A stretch of 64,000 nt of DNA from Bacillus sp. REN3 (GTDB lineage: Bacteria; Bacillota; Bacilli; Bacillales; Cytobacillaceae): assembly GCF_017912555.1 (NCBI RefSeq), contig NZ_JAERSD010000004.1:178330-242329 (forward strand), given 5' to 3'. The stretch's first letter is position 1. Every line of letters starts with the position of its first letter. This document shows, one piece after another, positions 25,537 to 33,429 of the stretch. Both the position numbers and the translations under genes were made by a program. The notes below the pieces were generated by a model that saw only the letters and a list, made by a program, of their open reading frames with translations, did not search any database and was not told the DNA's origin.

Positions 25537-25605
25537 ATGATTAGAACTATTCTAATGATCATCGGCGCGATCGTCGTCATCAGCGCTATCATTAACTGGT
25601 TATAA
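25537..25605 (+). CDS. 22-residue membrane peptide
   Basis: Begins MIRTILMIIGA and ends AIINWL; almost entirely hydrophobic, one membrane helix. GAGGTG precedes the ATG at 25537 and a strong terminator follows seven bases after the stop. It lies 39 bases downstream of the HPr-like gene. No family recognised. Confidence 0.6.
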   Translation: MIRTILMIIGAIVVISAIINWL

Positions 25606-25611
25606 ACCAAT

Positions 25612-25645
25612 AAAAGGACCTGCTCAAAAAAGCAGGTCCTTTTTC
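25612..25645. terminator. Bidirectional terminator
   Basis: AAAAGGACCTGCT, loop CAAAAA, AGCAGGTCCTTTTT. Confidence 0.92.
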
Positions 25646-25851
25646 TATGTAATCCTCAGCTGGTCCTTGTTATTGCTGGTTTATTCTCAGCAAGCGGGGC
25701 AACCAAGGATTGGTTAAGGCTTTAGCGTCCATCCCCCTAAAGTTCTCCAATCTGTTCATTGCTCTCTTCCCATACACTATTGTTAACTAACAGCTATTTG
25801 GTAGTCGTTCCATAGTCCCTCTGAACTTACTACTGGAAGCTTTTACATATA
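25646..25851. other. Intergenic stretch without gene
   Basis: The stretch between the two terminators (the gap from the 22-residue gene to the PBP stop is 317 bases) contains no gene that I can support. Confidence 0.4.
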
Positions 25852-25897
25852 AAAAGGGATGGATGTGCTTCAAATAGCCATCCGTCCCTTTTTTGTG
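25852..25897. terminator. Terminator of the class A PBP gene
   Basis: AAAGGGATGGATG and CATCCGTCCCTTTT pair; A- and T-tracts on both sides make it bidirectional. Confidence 0.85.
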
Positions 25898-25922
25898 TGA
25901 AGCTCACATCTTCCCACTAGTT

Positions 25923-26035
25923 TTAGCCGTCCCCAGTCCCACCAGTATCTCCCTCGCTAGTATCGCTTCCGGTTGTATCACCAGTATCTCCCTCGCTAGT
26001 ACCGCTTCCGGTTGTATCACCGGTATCTCCCTCAT
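25923..26035 (-). repeat. In-gene tandem repeat at the PBP C-terminus
   Basis: Three 45-base-like units (TATCTCCCTCGCTAGTA ... GGTTGTATCACC on the plus strand) encode repeats of a Gly/Asp/Thr/Ser motif at the extreme C-terminus. Likely unstable in copy number. Confidence 0.75.
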
Positions 26036-28241
26036 CGCTCCCATCAGTGCCGCCAGTGTTGTTTCCATCACCGCTCCCGGTTACAGGTTCCTCTCCTGTA
26101 CTGCCGCCATCGCCTTCAGCAGCGGAATCACCATTATTGGTGCGTGATTCACCATCATTTCCATCCCCCGTCACGGCCGCTCCAGTTCCTGTTGTCGAAG
26201 CTTTAGATTCTTTTTCTTTTCTGCCTTTTTCCTCTTTATTTTTCTTATTCCATTTTCCCTTCAATTTCTTTGCTTCTTTCTTCATTTTTTCTTTAAATTG
26301 ATTTACCGTTTTTGCGTGCTTTTCGCGCTTAATTTCCTCTTTATACTTAGATATAGGCGGGACATTGAATGATTCTGCCTTCTTGCCTTCCAGGGCTCCA
26401 GACATGAAATCTTTGAAAACCAAGGCTGCTCCTTCGCTGCTTGTCGTCGTCAAATAATGTTTTTTATCGGTTTTGTCATAGCCTACCCAGACCGCACCTA
26501 CAAGCTGTGGTGTGTAGCCAACAAACCATTGGTCTTTCGTTCCCTTGATGCCTTCGATTGGCACCTGGGTGGATCCGGTTTTTCCCGCTACCTCCCTTCC
26601 TTCAATCCGTGCACCTTTCCCTGTCCCTTCTTCGACTGCTTCCATTAGCATGGTTGTCATCTTGTCGGCTGTCTCTTTTGAAACGGCCCTGTTCTTCTTG
26701 CCCTCCCACTCAGCGATTATCTTTCCTTCTTTATCCACTATTTTTGTAATCGCATGGGCTTCATTCCGTTCTCCTTCGTTTGCAAATGCCGAATAGGCCT
26801 CGGCCATCTTCACTGGCGAGACACCATGTGACAAGCCTCCTAGCGACAATCCAAGAGTCCGGTCTTTCTGCGGATCCAGGCTGATTCCAAAGCTTTTTGC
26901 CGATTCCATTCCTTTCTCAATGCCGACTTTATCCAATAGCCAGACAGCCGGCACATTCAATGAATCCCTGAGCGCCTCATACATTGGTACTTCCCCTCGA
27001 TATTCCCCTTTATAATTTTTAGGCTTGTAATCTTCAAACTCAAATTCTTCATCCTTCAGCAAATCCGTTATCTGCCATCCTTCTTCCAAAGCAGGCGCGT
27101 AAGCAGCAAGAGGCTTCATTGTTGAGCCGGGCTGCGCCTTTAATTGGGTCGCCCTGTTGTAGCCACGGAAAACATGTTCACCTCGGCCGCCAACAAGGGC
27201 CCGGATTCCACCCGTTTTCGGGTCGAGCAGGACCGCGCCACTTTGTACCAATTGTTTGTCAGTTCCCTCGGGAAAGAGCTCATTCTTTGCATACGTGTCT
27301 TCGAGTGCTTTTTGCATCGACACATCAAGCTCGGTATAAATATGGAATCCGCCTGTCAAAATCTCCTCCTGGGTCAAACCGTACCTTTTGATAGCTTCAT
27401 CGATTATATGGTCGAGATAATATGGATACTGTCCAAGCAGCGGATCACCATCATTCTTGTTCAGCACAATCTTCTCCGCTGTGGCATCGTTGTATTCTTT
27501 TTCCGTGATGAAACCGTGTGTTTTCATCATTAAAAGCACAACATCTCTTCTTTCCATTGCCTTTCCGTAATTCTTGTAAGGATCCAGGGCTGATGGAGCT
27601 TTAATCAAGCCAGCAAGCGTTGCGGCTTCACTTAGGGACAAATCCTTGACATCCTTGGCGAAATACCCCATTGCCGCCCGTTTGATTCCCCAGCTGCCAT
27701 TTCCAAAGTATATTCGGTTCAAATACATTTGCAGGATCTCATCTTTCGAATATTGCTTTTCGATTTCCCTTGCGAGGAAGAATTCTTCCAGCTTTCTTTT
27801 ATATGTTTTCTCAGCTGTTAACAAGGCATTCTTGGTTAGTTGCTGCGTGATTGTACTTCCCCCCTCAACCACTTCACCAGCTTTGACATTTTGGACAAAA
27901 GCCCTGGAGATCCCAAGCAAATCAACACCCTTGTGCTCGTAAAAACGGTGGTCTTCAATTGCGATAACCGCATTTTTCACATGTTCGGGAATCTCCTCAA
28001 TCTTCACGCCTCCATTTTTTGAAGATGATGGCTTGCTGGCCACTTTTTCATTAACATCATAAATAATGGTTGACTGGGCCAAATCTGCATTCAGTTCGCT
28101 TATGTCCGCTCCTTCTGAATAAACATGGAAGAAGCTTAAAAAGGCCAGAACAGCAGTGGAAATGGACAACATCACAATCTGTGTCATATGCATCCTTTTC
28201 CAGCCATGAAGAAAACGGCTCGTCATTGAATTTTTTCTCAC
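25923..28241 (-). CDS. Class A penicillin-binding protein (bifunctional peptidoglycan synthase)
   Basis: A 772-residue class A PBP: one N-terminal membrane anchor (about 19-40), a GT51 glycosyltransferase domain with EDHRFYEHKG, GGSTITQQL and KDEILQMYLNRIYFG, then a transpeptidase domain with the active-site SXXK (GSTMKP), SXN (SLN) and KTG (GKTGST). It polymerises and crosslinks peptidoglycan outside the membrane. The C-terminal 110 residues are low complexity: a Lys/Glu-rich stretch, then Gly/Asp/Thr/Ser repeats of GDTGDTTGSGTSE type. Start chosen as GTG at 28241 with AAGGTTGGGG upstream; the frame continues to 28289 without a ribosome binding site. Confidence 0.92.
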   Translation of the reverse strand: MRKNSMTSRFLHGWKRMHMTQIVMLSISTAVLAFLSFFHVYSEGADISELNADLAQSTIIYDVNEKVASKPSSSKNGGVKIEEIPEHVKNAVIAIEDHRFYEHKGVDLLGISRAFVQNVKAGEVVEGGSTITQQLTKNALLTAEKTYKRKLEEFFLAREIEKQYSKDEILQMYLNRIYFGNGSWGIKRAAMGYFAKDVKDLSLSEAATLAGLIKAPSALDPYKNYGKAMERRDVVLLMMKTHGFITEKEYNDATAEKIVLNKNDGDPLLGQYPYYLDHIIDEAIKRYGLTQEEILTGGFHIYTELDVSMQKALEDTYAKNELFPEGTDKQLVQSGAVLLDPKTGGIRALVGGRGEHVFRGYNRATQLKAQPGSTMKPLAAYAPALEEGWQITDLLKDEEFEFEDYKPKNYKGEYRGEVPMYEALRDSLNVPAVWLLDKVGIEKGMESAKSFGISLDPQKDRTLGLSLGGLSHGVSPVKMAEAYSAFANEGERNEAHAITKIVDKEGKIIAEWEGKKNRAVSKETADKMTTMLMEAVEEGTGKGARIEGREVAGKTGSTQVPIEGIKGTKDQWFVGYTPQLVGAVWVGYDKTDKKHYLTTTSSEGAALVFKDFMSGALEGKKAESFNVPPISKYKEEIKREKHAKTVNQFKEKMKKEAKKLKGKWNKKNKEEKGRKEKESKASTTGTGAAVTGDGNDGESRTNNGDSAAEGDGGSTGEEPVTGSGDGNNTGGTDGSDEGDTGDTTGSGTSEGDTGDTTGSDTSEGDTGGTGDG

Positions 28242-28433
28242 TGGACACCCCAACCTTTTAAAATAGTTTAGAAAATATGACATTTTCATTTACCCATTTT
28301 TCAAAAGGTATAACACATATTGCCTATAACCAAGGCAAAAAGGCATATAGAAAACTTGCCAGGAGGTGGGCCGAGGGACGTAGCTGAACGAGGCCGATTG
28401 GCTGCTTTGATTTACTGAATGCTGTTTGTAAAT

Positions 28434-28467
28434 AAAAAAACCAATCGGTCATCCAAGCCGATTGGTT
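28434..28467 (-). terminator. Terminator of the 61-residue gene
   Basis: Minus strand CCAATCGG, 9-base loop, CCGATTGG, then seven Ts. Confidence 0.9.
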
Positions 28468-28470
28468 CAT

Positions 28471-28656
28471 CTACTTTTCCACTAGCACGTCTGGCTTTCC
28501 TTGCTTGCAGTCCTCGGGGACAGCAACATTTCGCTCGCGTAAAAGTGTTTCCATATACATATAGACAATTTGTTTCGTTTGGTCATCTGCCTGGATGATA
28601 TCCAAATGCTGCAGGCATTTCCTGATTGTCGGATGAACCGTCATTTGTGATGCCAT
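28471..28656 (-). CDS. Small conserved hypothetical protein
   Basis: A 61-residue soluble protein starting MASQMTVHPTIRK. A strong AAAGGAGGGGG site lies before the ATG at 28656 and a terminator follows the stop. It contains one Cys near the middle and one near the C-end. The frame is open upstream to 28704 without a second site. I do not recognise the family. Monocistronic. Confidence 0.65.
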   Translation of the reverse strand: MASQMTVHPTIRKCLQHLDIIQADDQTKQIVYMYMETLLRERNVAVPEDCKQGKPDVLVEK

Positions 28657-28883
28657 ACGACCCCCTCCTTTCTTTTCTCTTTTTCGGCCGACTCTATCAT
28701 ACATTTCTTGTTATTAAAAAATTCGCCATTCACCTTCTATTTCAGGGGGTGCAAAAGTCCCAAGTGATATTTTTAGTTAAAAACGGGTATTGAACATGTA
28801 AACCCTTTCAAGTTTGTGGTGGACGGGAATCATTTGGAAAGTCTGGCACAGCCGATAAATAAATAACGGGAGTGTGAAGTTGC

Positions 28884-29402
28884 ATGTCTGAGTTCAAGAA
28901 AGTGGTGGTTGCGTATGACGATTCTGAAGGCAGCAAGAAGGCCCTGCGGTTGACTAAGGAGATGGCGAAGGTCCGTCCGGAGATGATGATTATCGTTGTC
29001 CATGTATTTGAAGATAAAGTCAAGAATGTTACGGTTGAAGCAAATGAGCAATCAATGGAGCCCCTGCCAATCAATAACTATCCCGCAGATGGAATCCAGG
29101 TGCCTCCCCTCGCGTTTGAACAAAGATCGGTTGAAAAAGCTGAACATGCCATTGTCACAGATAGCACGGAACAGGCAGAATACAACGCTAGATTGGAGCT
29201 GTCTGCTATTAACGCAGATGTGAAGTTCAAAGTTTTGGAAGGGAACCCGGCTGAGAGCATTTGCGATTATGCAGGGGAAGTGGACGCCGACTTGATCATT
29301 ATCGGCCATTCATCCACCGAGGGCCTCAAGCGAAAGCTGCTTGGGGGCGTCAGCCAAAAGGTTGCCAACCATTCTCCATGCCATGTCCTGATTGCAAAAT
29401 AG
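28884..29402 (+). CDS. nhaX: Universal stress protein NhaX
   Basis: A 172-residue UspA-fold protein: VVVAYDDSEGSKKAL at the N-terminus and the C-terminal IIGHSSTEGLKRKLLGG-VSQKV nucleotide-binding loop followed by CHVLIAK. The loop keeps the glycine pattern of ATP-binding Usp proteins in modified form. Synteny (after yheI) and length fit NhaX, a stress protein of B. subtilis. ATG at 28884 is preceded by GGGAGTGTGAAGTTGC. Monocistronic, ending at a bidirectional terminator. Confidence 0.86.
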   Translation: MSEFKKVVVAYDDSEGSKKALRLTKEMAKVRPEMMIIVVHVFEDKVKNVTVEANEQSMEPLPINNYPADGIQVPPLAFEQRSVEKAEHAIVTDSTEQAEYNARLELSAINADVKFKVLEGNPAESICDYAGEVDADLIIIGHSSTEGLKRKLLGGVSQKVANHSPCHVLIAK

Positions 29403-29421
29403 CCTGCAATAGGTCTGAAGC

Positions 29422-29453
29422 AAGAAAAGCCAGCTTTGCTGCTGGCTTTTCTT
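29422..29453. terminator. Bidirectional terminator
   Basis: GAAAAGCCAGC, loop TTTGCT, GCTGGCTTTTC between converging nhaX and the XRE gene. Confidence 0.92.
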
Positions 29454-29455
29454 CA

Positions 29456-29917
29456 TCATTTTTTTCTTTCATCGGCGAGTTCCACCAACCGTTCTTTTGT
29501 TTCTTGTTCTTCAAAACTGCTGAAGATCCGAAAATCATCTTCATCCAGGATCCTGTAATGCTGGCTAATAATATTCTGCTGCATGACAAATCCTCCAGCC
29601 CTTTCAATCTCTCGCCACCAGACTTTGCCACCGAGCGTTTTTTCCTTACGATAGTCTGTTCCCTCATGCGCTACTGTCTCCAACACTTCAAGAGGTTCGT
29701 CCCCAAAAAGGAATTGAATGGTCTCTGTTTCCCTGAAAAGTGCGCAGATCGTTACAACTGTCGACCATCCTGCTTCGACCCTGCCTTTTTCAATCTGAAC
29801 AAGCGTTTTTTTTGAAATCCCAATGATATCAGCCATTTTATCCTGTGTATAACTTACTTCTGCCCGCAGGACTTTTATTTTTTCGGAAACCCTCATGATG
29901 ATTTCTTCTCTTGTCAT
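29456..29917 (-). CDS. XRE-family transcription regulator
   Basis: A 153-residue regulator with an N-terminal XRE helix-turn-helix (about residues 12-68; TQDKMADIIGISKKTLVQIEKG). The C-terminal 80 residues contain GGKVWWREIERAGGFVMQQNI and a DEDD acidic stretch, a domain I cannot name. Start chosen at ATG 29917 with AAAGGG nine bases upstream; ATG 29926 overlaps that site. A perfect 14-base palindrome lies 26 bases upstream, a likely autoregulatory operator. Targets unknown. Confidence 0.8.
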   Translation of the reverse strand: MTREEIIMRVSEKIKVLRAEVSYTQDKMADIIGISKKTLVQIEKGRVEAGWSTVVTICALFRETETIQFLFGDEPLEVLETVAHEGTDYRKEKTLGGKVWWREIERAGGFVMQQNIISQHYRILDEDDFRIFSSFEEQETKERLVELADERKK

Positions 29918-29942
29918 CAGCTTCATCCCTTTAGTTCTTTTA

Positions 29943-29956
29943 GTGTAATATTACAC
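29943..29956. promoter_or_regulatory. Perfect palindrome, likely operator of the XRE regulator
   Basis: GTGTAATATTACAC is a perfect 14-base palindrome next to a minus-strand TATAAA. It fits an autoregulatory operator. Confidence 0.6.
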
Positions 29957-30414
29957 CCTTTATAACCATTTGAAAATGAATTTAATCCTATTTCAGCCTT
30001 TTTTCTTGATTACCGTTAAGCATCCTGGTTTCTGAGAATCATTCCGAAACCTTCCAAAGCGCTTTGGTATGCTTCCCAAGAGATACCACAAATCAGGATC
30101 GTACCGAAAAAGCGACATACCTCCGCAAAACGCTGTTTTCGTAAACTTTGTTGTTTTTAATAAATGATTAATTGCAACTCCAGGTTGCTCGCTTTCCGAG
30201 GAGCTTGAGTTGAGCCTCCTTTGCGCAAAAGCACCTGTGTGGTCTCAACTTTCCCATTGATCCTGCCGGAGTCTTGCACCCTCCGTTCCAATCAATCTTT
30301 TCGAACGATTTGTTTCTATTAAAATTGATTCAGAAAACAACAATCTTTTCGAAAGCGGCCTTGCAAAAAGACGGGGACAAATGAAAAAGGATGCAAAAGC
30401 GCATCCATCCCTTC
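29957..30414. other. Intergenic region with repeat and palindrome
   Basis: Holds a perfect palindrome CCAAAGCGCTTTGG at 30054-30067 and the dispersed repeat at 30184-30360. No gene seen. Confidence 0.45.
30184..30360. repeat. Dispersed intergenic repeat, copy 2
   Basis: Shorter copy of the element at 19250-19500, with the same block order: GAGTTGAGCCTCC, TCTCAACTTTCCC, CTCCGTTCCAATCAATC and AAAATTGATTCAGAAAACAA. Confidence 0.7.
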
Positions 30415-30576
30415 TCACTTTCCATGTTGATCCTTTACCGTGCTGCAGCTGCTCGAACAGGAGCTTTGGAGCGAGCAGGCTGCACACTTACCTTGCTTTG
30501 ACTTGCTGATAAAACGGTAAAACGCCCAGCCGGCATATCCAAAAATCGCTGATCCAATCAATATATTCACCAACAT
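30415..30576 (-). CDS. FeoB-associated Cys-rich membrane protein
   Basis: A 53-residue protein directly downstream of feoB. One membrane helix (about 4-23, starting MLVNILIGSAIF), then a basic stretch and a Cys/Ser cluster with four cysteines (residues 31, 34, 40 and 44). This is the layout of the small Cys-rich protein often found after FeoB, possibly a FeoC substitute or iron-binding tail. Start at ATG 30576 with GAGGTGAAATG upstream; the ATG inside that site is followed at once by a stop. Confidence 0.82.
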   Translation of the reverse strand: MLVNILIGSAIFGYAGWAFYRFISKSKQGKCAACSLQSSCSSSCSTVKDQHGK

Positions 30577-30599
30577 TTTTACATTTCACCTCTTCAAGT

Positions 30600-32612
30600 T
30601 CAACTTAATCCAATAAGCTTTCCACCTTGATAGATTAGCAGTGACAAACCATACGCAATGGCTAACGCATATCCAATCGAAAAAGCAGTCCATTTCGCTG
30701 AGCCAGTTTCTTTATAGATCGTTGCCGTTGTCGCTAGGCATGGAATGTACAGCAAAATGAATACCATGAAGCTGTAAGCGGCTAGCGGTGTATAGTGAGT
30801 TGCCAGAAGCCCCTGCAATCCTGCTTCATCCGGTACAAAATAAATGATATTCATGGTAGAGATGATGGATTCTTTGGCCAGGAAGCCTGTCAACAGCGAT
30901 GCCCCGGCCTGCCAGGTGCCAAAACCGAGAGGCGCAAGCAATGGAGCGAAGAGCCCGCCTATCGCAGCCAGGTAGCTGTCATCCATATGGACATTTGCTC
31001 CTTCAGGTCCTGCATATGCCAGGAGCCAAATCAGGACTGATCCTGCAAAAATGAAAGTTCCAGCCTTTTTCACGAAGCCCTTTCCTTTGTCCCAAGTGCT
31101 TCTCCATAAGGCTCTTGCTTGTGGAAGCCGGTATGGAGGAAGCTCAATGACAAACAGTGACGTTTCCCCTTTTAAAAGTGTTTTTGAAAAAACCTTGGCA
31201 AGAATCAACGCAATTGCCACTCCCAGTACATAAAGGCTTAATACGACAAGCGCCTTGTACTTTAAGAAAAATGCCCCTACAAACAACGCGTAAACCGGAA
31301 GACGGGCTGAACAGGACATCAAAGGAGTAAGCAGGATGGTCATAAGCCTTTCCTTGGGTGTCTCGATCGTCCTTGCCGCCATGATCCCTGGAACATTGCA
31401 GCCAAAACCGATCATCATTGGAATGAAGGCTTTCCCATTCAGTCCCACCGTTTCCATGAGCCGGTCCATCACAAGTGCCACTCTGGCCATATAGCCTGAA
31501 TCCTCCAGCAAGGAAATGAAGAAGAACAAGATAAAGATTTGCGGTACAAATACAAGTACGCCACCGACACCAGCAACAATCCCATCAATGACCAGATCCT
31601 TGATGAACTCTGAGGCCCCTGCAGCGGAAAGCGCTAAAGAAATCCCTTTCGTGACCGGTCCTGATAACAGGGAATCGAGCGCATCTGACAGCGGGAAACC
31701 CAACCAGTCAAAGGTAAGCATGAACATCAGATACATCAGGGATAGAAAGATTGGGATCCCGAGGAAACGATTCGTGACGATTAAATCAATCCGCTCGGTC
31801 AGCGGAATCTTTTTGTTGCCCGTCTTCGACGTTGAGAGCGAGACAATTTTATCAATTGCTTCACTCCTCTTTCTATATATGGCCTGATCAAGTTGTTCGC
31901 TTTTGCCCTCCATCCTTCCATGGGCGGCAGAAACAGTTTCGATAAGGGCTTCTATGTTATCAGCCGAGATGATTTCCTCCAGGTAACTCCTTACATAAGG
32001 ATTCCCTTCAAAGAGCTGTAAAGCCAGCCAGCGAACGGAAAGATCGGTAAGATCGGAGATTTCATTTTCTAGCTTGTGAACCCCATCCTCGATGGCTTTT
32101 CCGTAATAAACAAGATTCGGATTGCCCGGTCCTGCCTTCTCACTAGTCAGCATCTCCGCTAGGTTGTCGCAACCCTTTCCAGTCCTCGCGACAACAGGTG
32201 CTACTGCAACTCCCAATGATTCGGAAAGAATATCGGAATTGATATGGATTCCCCGGCTTTTGGCGACATCCAGCATATTTAATCCAATGATCAGGGGAGC
32301 TCCGTATTCCAACAGCTGAATTGTCAAGTGCAGGTTTCTTCTTAATTGGGAAGCATCGAGAATATTGAGGAGCTTCTGGAATGGCTCATTCAAGAAAAAT
32401 TTCGTCACGACCCCTTCATCCTTTGAAAGAGGGTTCAGTGTATAAACACCTGGAAGGTCGATCAGCTGATCCTTGCCATTTTTGAAGACTCCGACTTTCT
32501 TTTCGACAGTCACACCGCTCCAGTTCCCTACATATTCATACGAACCTGTCAGGTTATTGAACAATGAAGTTTTCCCGGTATTCGGGTTGCCAATCAACGC
32601 AATATCCATCAT
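30600..32612 (-). CDS. feoB: Ferrous iron transporter FeoB
   Basis: A 670-residue membrane Fe2+ transporter with an N-terminal G domain: G1 GNPNTGKTS (about 7-15), G3 DLPG, G4 NMLD. It is followed by a helical linker and a membrane domain with Gate motifs (GFGCNVPGIMAAR and a second Cys-containing segment). GTP hydrolysis drives or gates Fe2+ uptake. Start at ATG 32612 overlaps feoA by ATGA. Operon feoA-feoB-Cys-rich protein, with Fur and FNR-type sites upstream of feoA. All motifs intact. Confidence 0.95.
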   Translation of the reverse strand: MMDIALIGNPNTGKTSLFNNLTGSYEYVGNWSGVTVEKKVGVFKNGKDQLIDLPGVYTLNPLSKDEGVVTKFFLNEPFQKLLNILDASQLRRNLHLTIQLLEYGAPLIIGLNMLDVAKSRGIHINSDILSESLGVAVAPVVARTGKGCDNLAEMLTSEKAGPGNPNLVYYGKAIEDGVHKLENEISDLTDLSVRWLALQLFEGNPYVRSYLEEIISADNIEALIETVSAAHGRMEGKSEQLDQAIYRKRSEAIDKIVSLSTSKTGNKKIPLTERIDLIVTNRFLGIPIFLSLMYLMFMLTFDWLGFPLSDALDSLLSGPVTKGISLALSAAGASEFIKDLVIDGIVAGVGGVLVFVPQIFILFFFISLLEDSGYMARVALVMDRLMETVGLNGKAFIPMMIGFGCNVPGIMAARTIETPKERLMTILLTPLMSCSARLPVYALFVGAFFLKYKALVVLSLYVLGVAIALILAKVFSKTLLKGETSLFVIELPPYRLPQARALWRSTWDKGKGFVKKAGTFIFAGSVLIWLLAYAGPEGANVHMDDSYLAAIGGLFAPLLAPLGFGTWQAGASLLTGFLAKESIISTMNIIYFVPDEAGLQGLLATHYTPLAAYSFMVFILLYIPCLATTATIYKETGSAKWTAFSIGYALAIAYGLSLLIYQGGKLIGLS

Positions 32613-32839
32613 ACTCTCTCCACTTCGATCCTGAGTGCTTCCTTCCTGCGGATGCCTACACACTGCCCGCATGATTCAACCATTACAGGTCCTCCAAAAG
32701 GAAGGATACATTTAACGCAGACCTCTGAACCTTCTGAAATTCCCAGGTCCAGCAGCCTCCTCCTGACAAACTTATCTGCTCCTGCAGTATTCATGATCCG
32801 GCCCTTTTCACCAGTTTTAAGTTTTCCCAGCACAGCCAT
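32609..32839 (-). CDS. feoA: Ferrous iron transport protein FeoA
   Basis: A 76-residue SH3-like cytoplasmic partner of FeoB, with GEKGRIMN, RRRLLDLGISEGSEV and a C-terminal beta-rich end. It contains three cysteines, two of them close together (ESCGQC). Start placed at ATG 32839; the purine-rich AAAAAGG is very close to it, so a GTG six bases later (32833) is a possible alternative. The frame is open to 32911 but that part overlaps a Fur box. First gene of the feo operon. Confidence 0.85.
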   Translation of the reverse strand: MAVLGKLKTGEKGRIMNTAGADKFVRRRLLDLGISEGSEVCVKCILPFGGPVMVESCGQCVGIRRKEALRIEVERV

Positions 32840-32869
32840 CACCTTTTTCAAAAATAATATGAATCTAAT

Positions 32870-32884
32870 TGAGAACCATTCTCT
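32870..32884 (-). promoter_or_regulatory. Fur box, proximal to feoA
   Basis: TGAGAACCATTCTCT, a near-perfect inverted repeat of the Fur 7-1-7 type, 31 bases before feoA. Confidence 0.65.
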
Positions 32885-32940
32885 CTTTTGAGTAGACCCG
32901 TTCAACTTCACAGAACTTTTATTCCCAGCCGGAATCTAAA

Positions 32941-32955
32941 TGAGAATGATTATCT
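32941..32955 (-). promoter_or_regulatory. Fur box, distal to feoA
   Basis: TGAGAATGATTATCT matches TGATAATNATTATCA at 13 of 15 positions. Confidence 0.75.
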
Positions 32956-32984
32956 TTATTTAACCAAGATTCAAGCAAATTCAC

Positions 32985-33000
32985 TGTGATATAAATCACA
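32985..33000. promoter_or_regulatory. FNR/CRP-type box upstream of feoAB
   Basis: TGTGATATAAATCACA is a perfect palindrome and exact match to TGTGA-N6-TCACA. It suggests anaerobic activation by Fnr together with iron repression. Confidence 0.65.
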
Positions 33001-33113
33001 AAATTAACCTGTAACCCATCCATTCACCCGAAAATCCATATAATTGACACTAATTCCTTGTGGTTACAAGTCGAATTCCAGAAAAGCAAAAAAACTTACG
33101 AGGCACAACTAAC

Positions 33114-33298
33114 TCATCGGTTTGTTGTGCAGCGTATAAATAAAGAGCTGATGATGCAATTGGTTAATCAATGGACCCTTGGATCGGATGAAAGATTTGC
33201 GACAGACCACGGATGAATTGCAGGAGACCAAGCAGAAAAATAACAAGGATATCTTTTCCCCTATCCCTGTCCATACGACAAAAACAGCCAACAATGCC
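33114..33298 (+). pseudogene. Possible frameshifted Spo0E-like phosphatase remnant
   Basis: One frame reads RINKELMMQLVNQWTLGSDE and then meets a stop at 33210. The overlapping frame, from about 33190, continues KDLRQTTDELQETKQKNN. Joined, they resemble a Spo0E-family aspartyl-phosphate phosphatase (helix, GLxSxE turn, SQELD-like helix), but the SQELD signature is degraded to TDELQ and there is no clear start or ribosome binding site. It sits next to a sporulation-type kinase, where a Spo0A-phosphorelay phosphatase would make sense. Similarity is by eye and modest; it may be chance. Confidence 0.35.
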
Positions 33299-33359
33299 TA
33301 AAAACATAAGTCTTTAGTCCCCTTTTTCAGATTCGACTCTGTCCGCTATATGTTGTTGA

Positions 33360-33370
33360 TTTTCGACAAA
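33360..33370 (-). promoter_or_regulatory. Spo0A box upstream of the histidine kinase
   Basis: TTTTCGACAAA; its complement TTTGTCGAAAA contains the 0A-box core TGTCGAA exactly. It lies 60 bases before the kinase start. Confidence 0.5.
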
Positions 33371-33429
33371 GGGAATCCTTCTCACACACCGAATCTTTTA
33401 TTGAATAGCAAAATGGGGGATTTTTAATC

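Noticed and set aside
28770-28830. Sigma-B promoter for nhaX (GGGTAT near 28785)
   Set aside because: No GTTT -35 at proper spacing.
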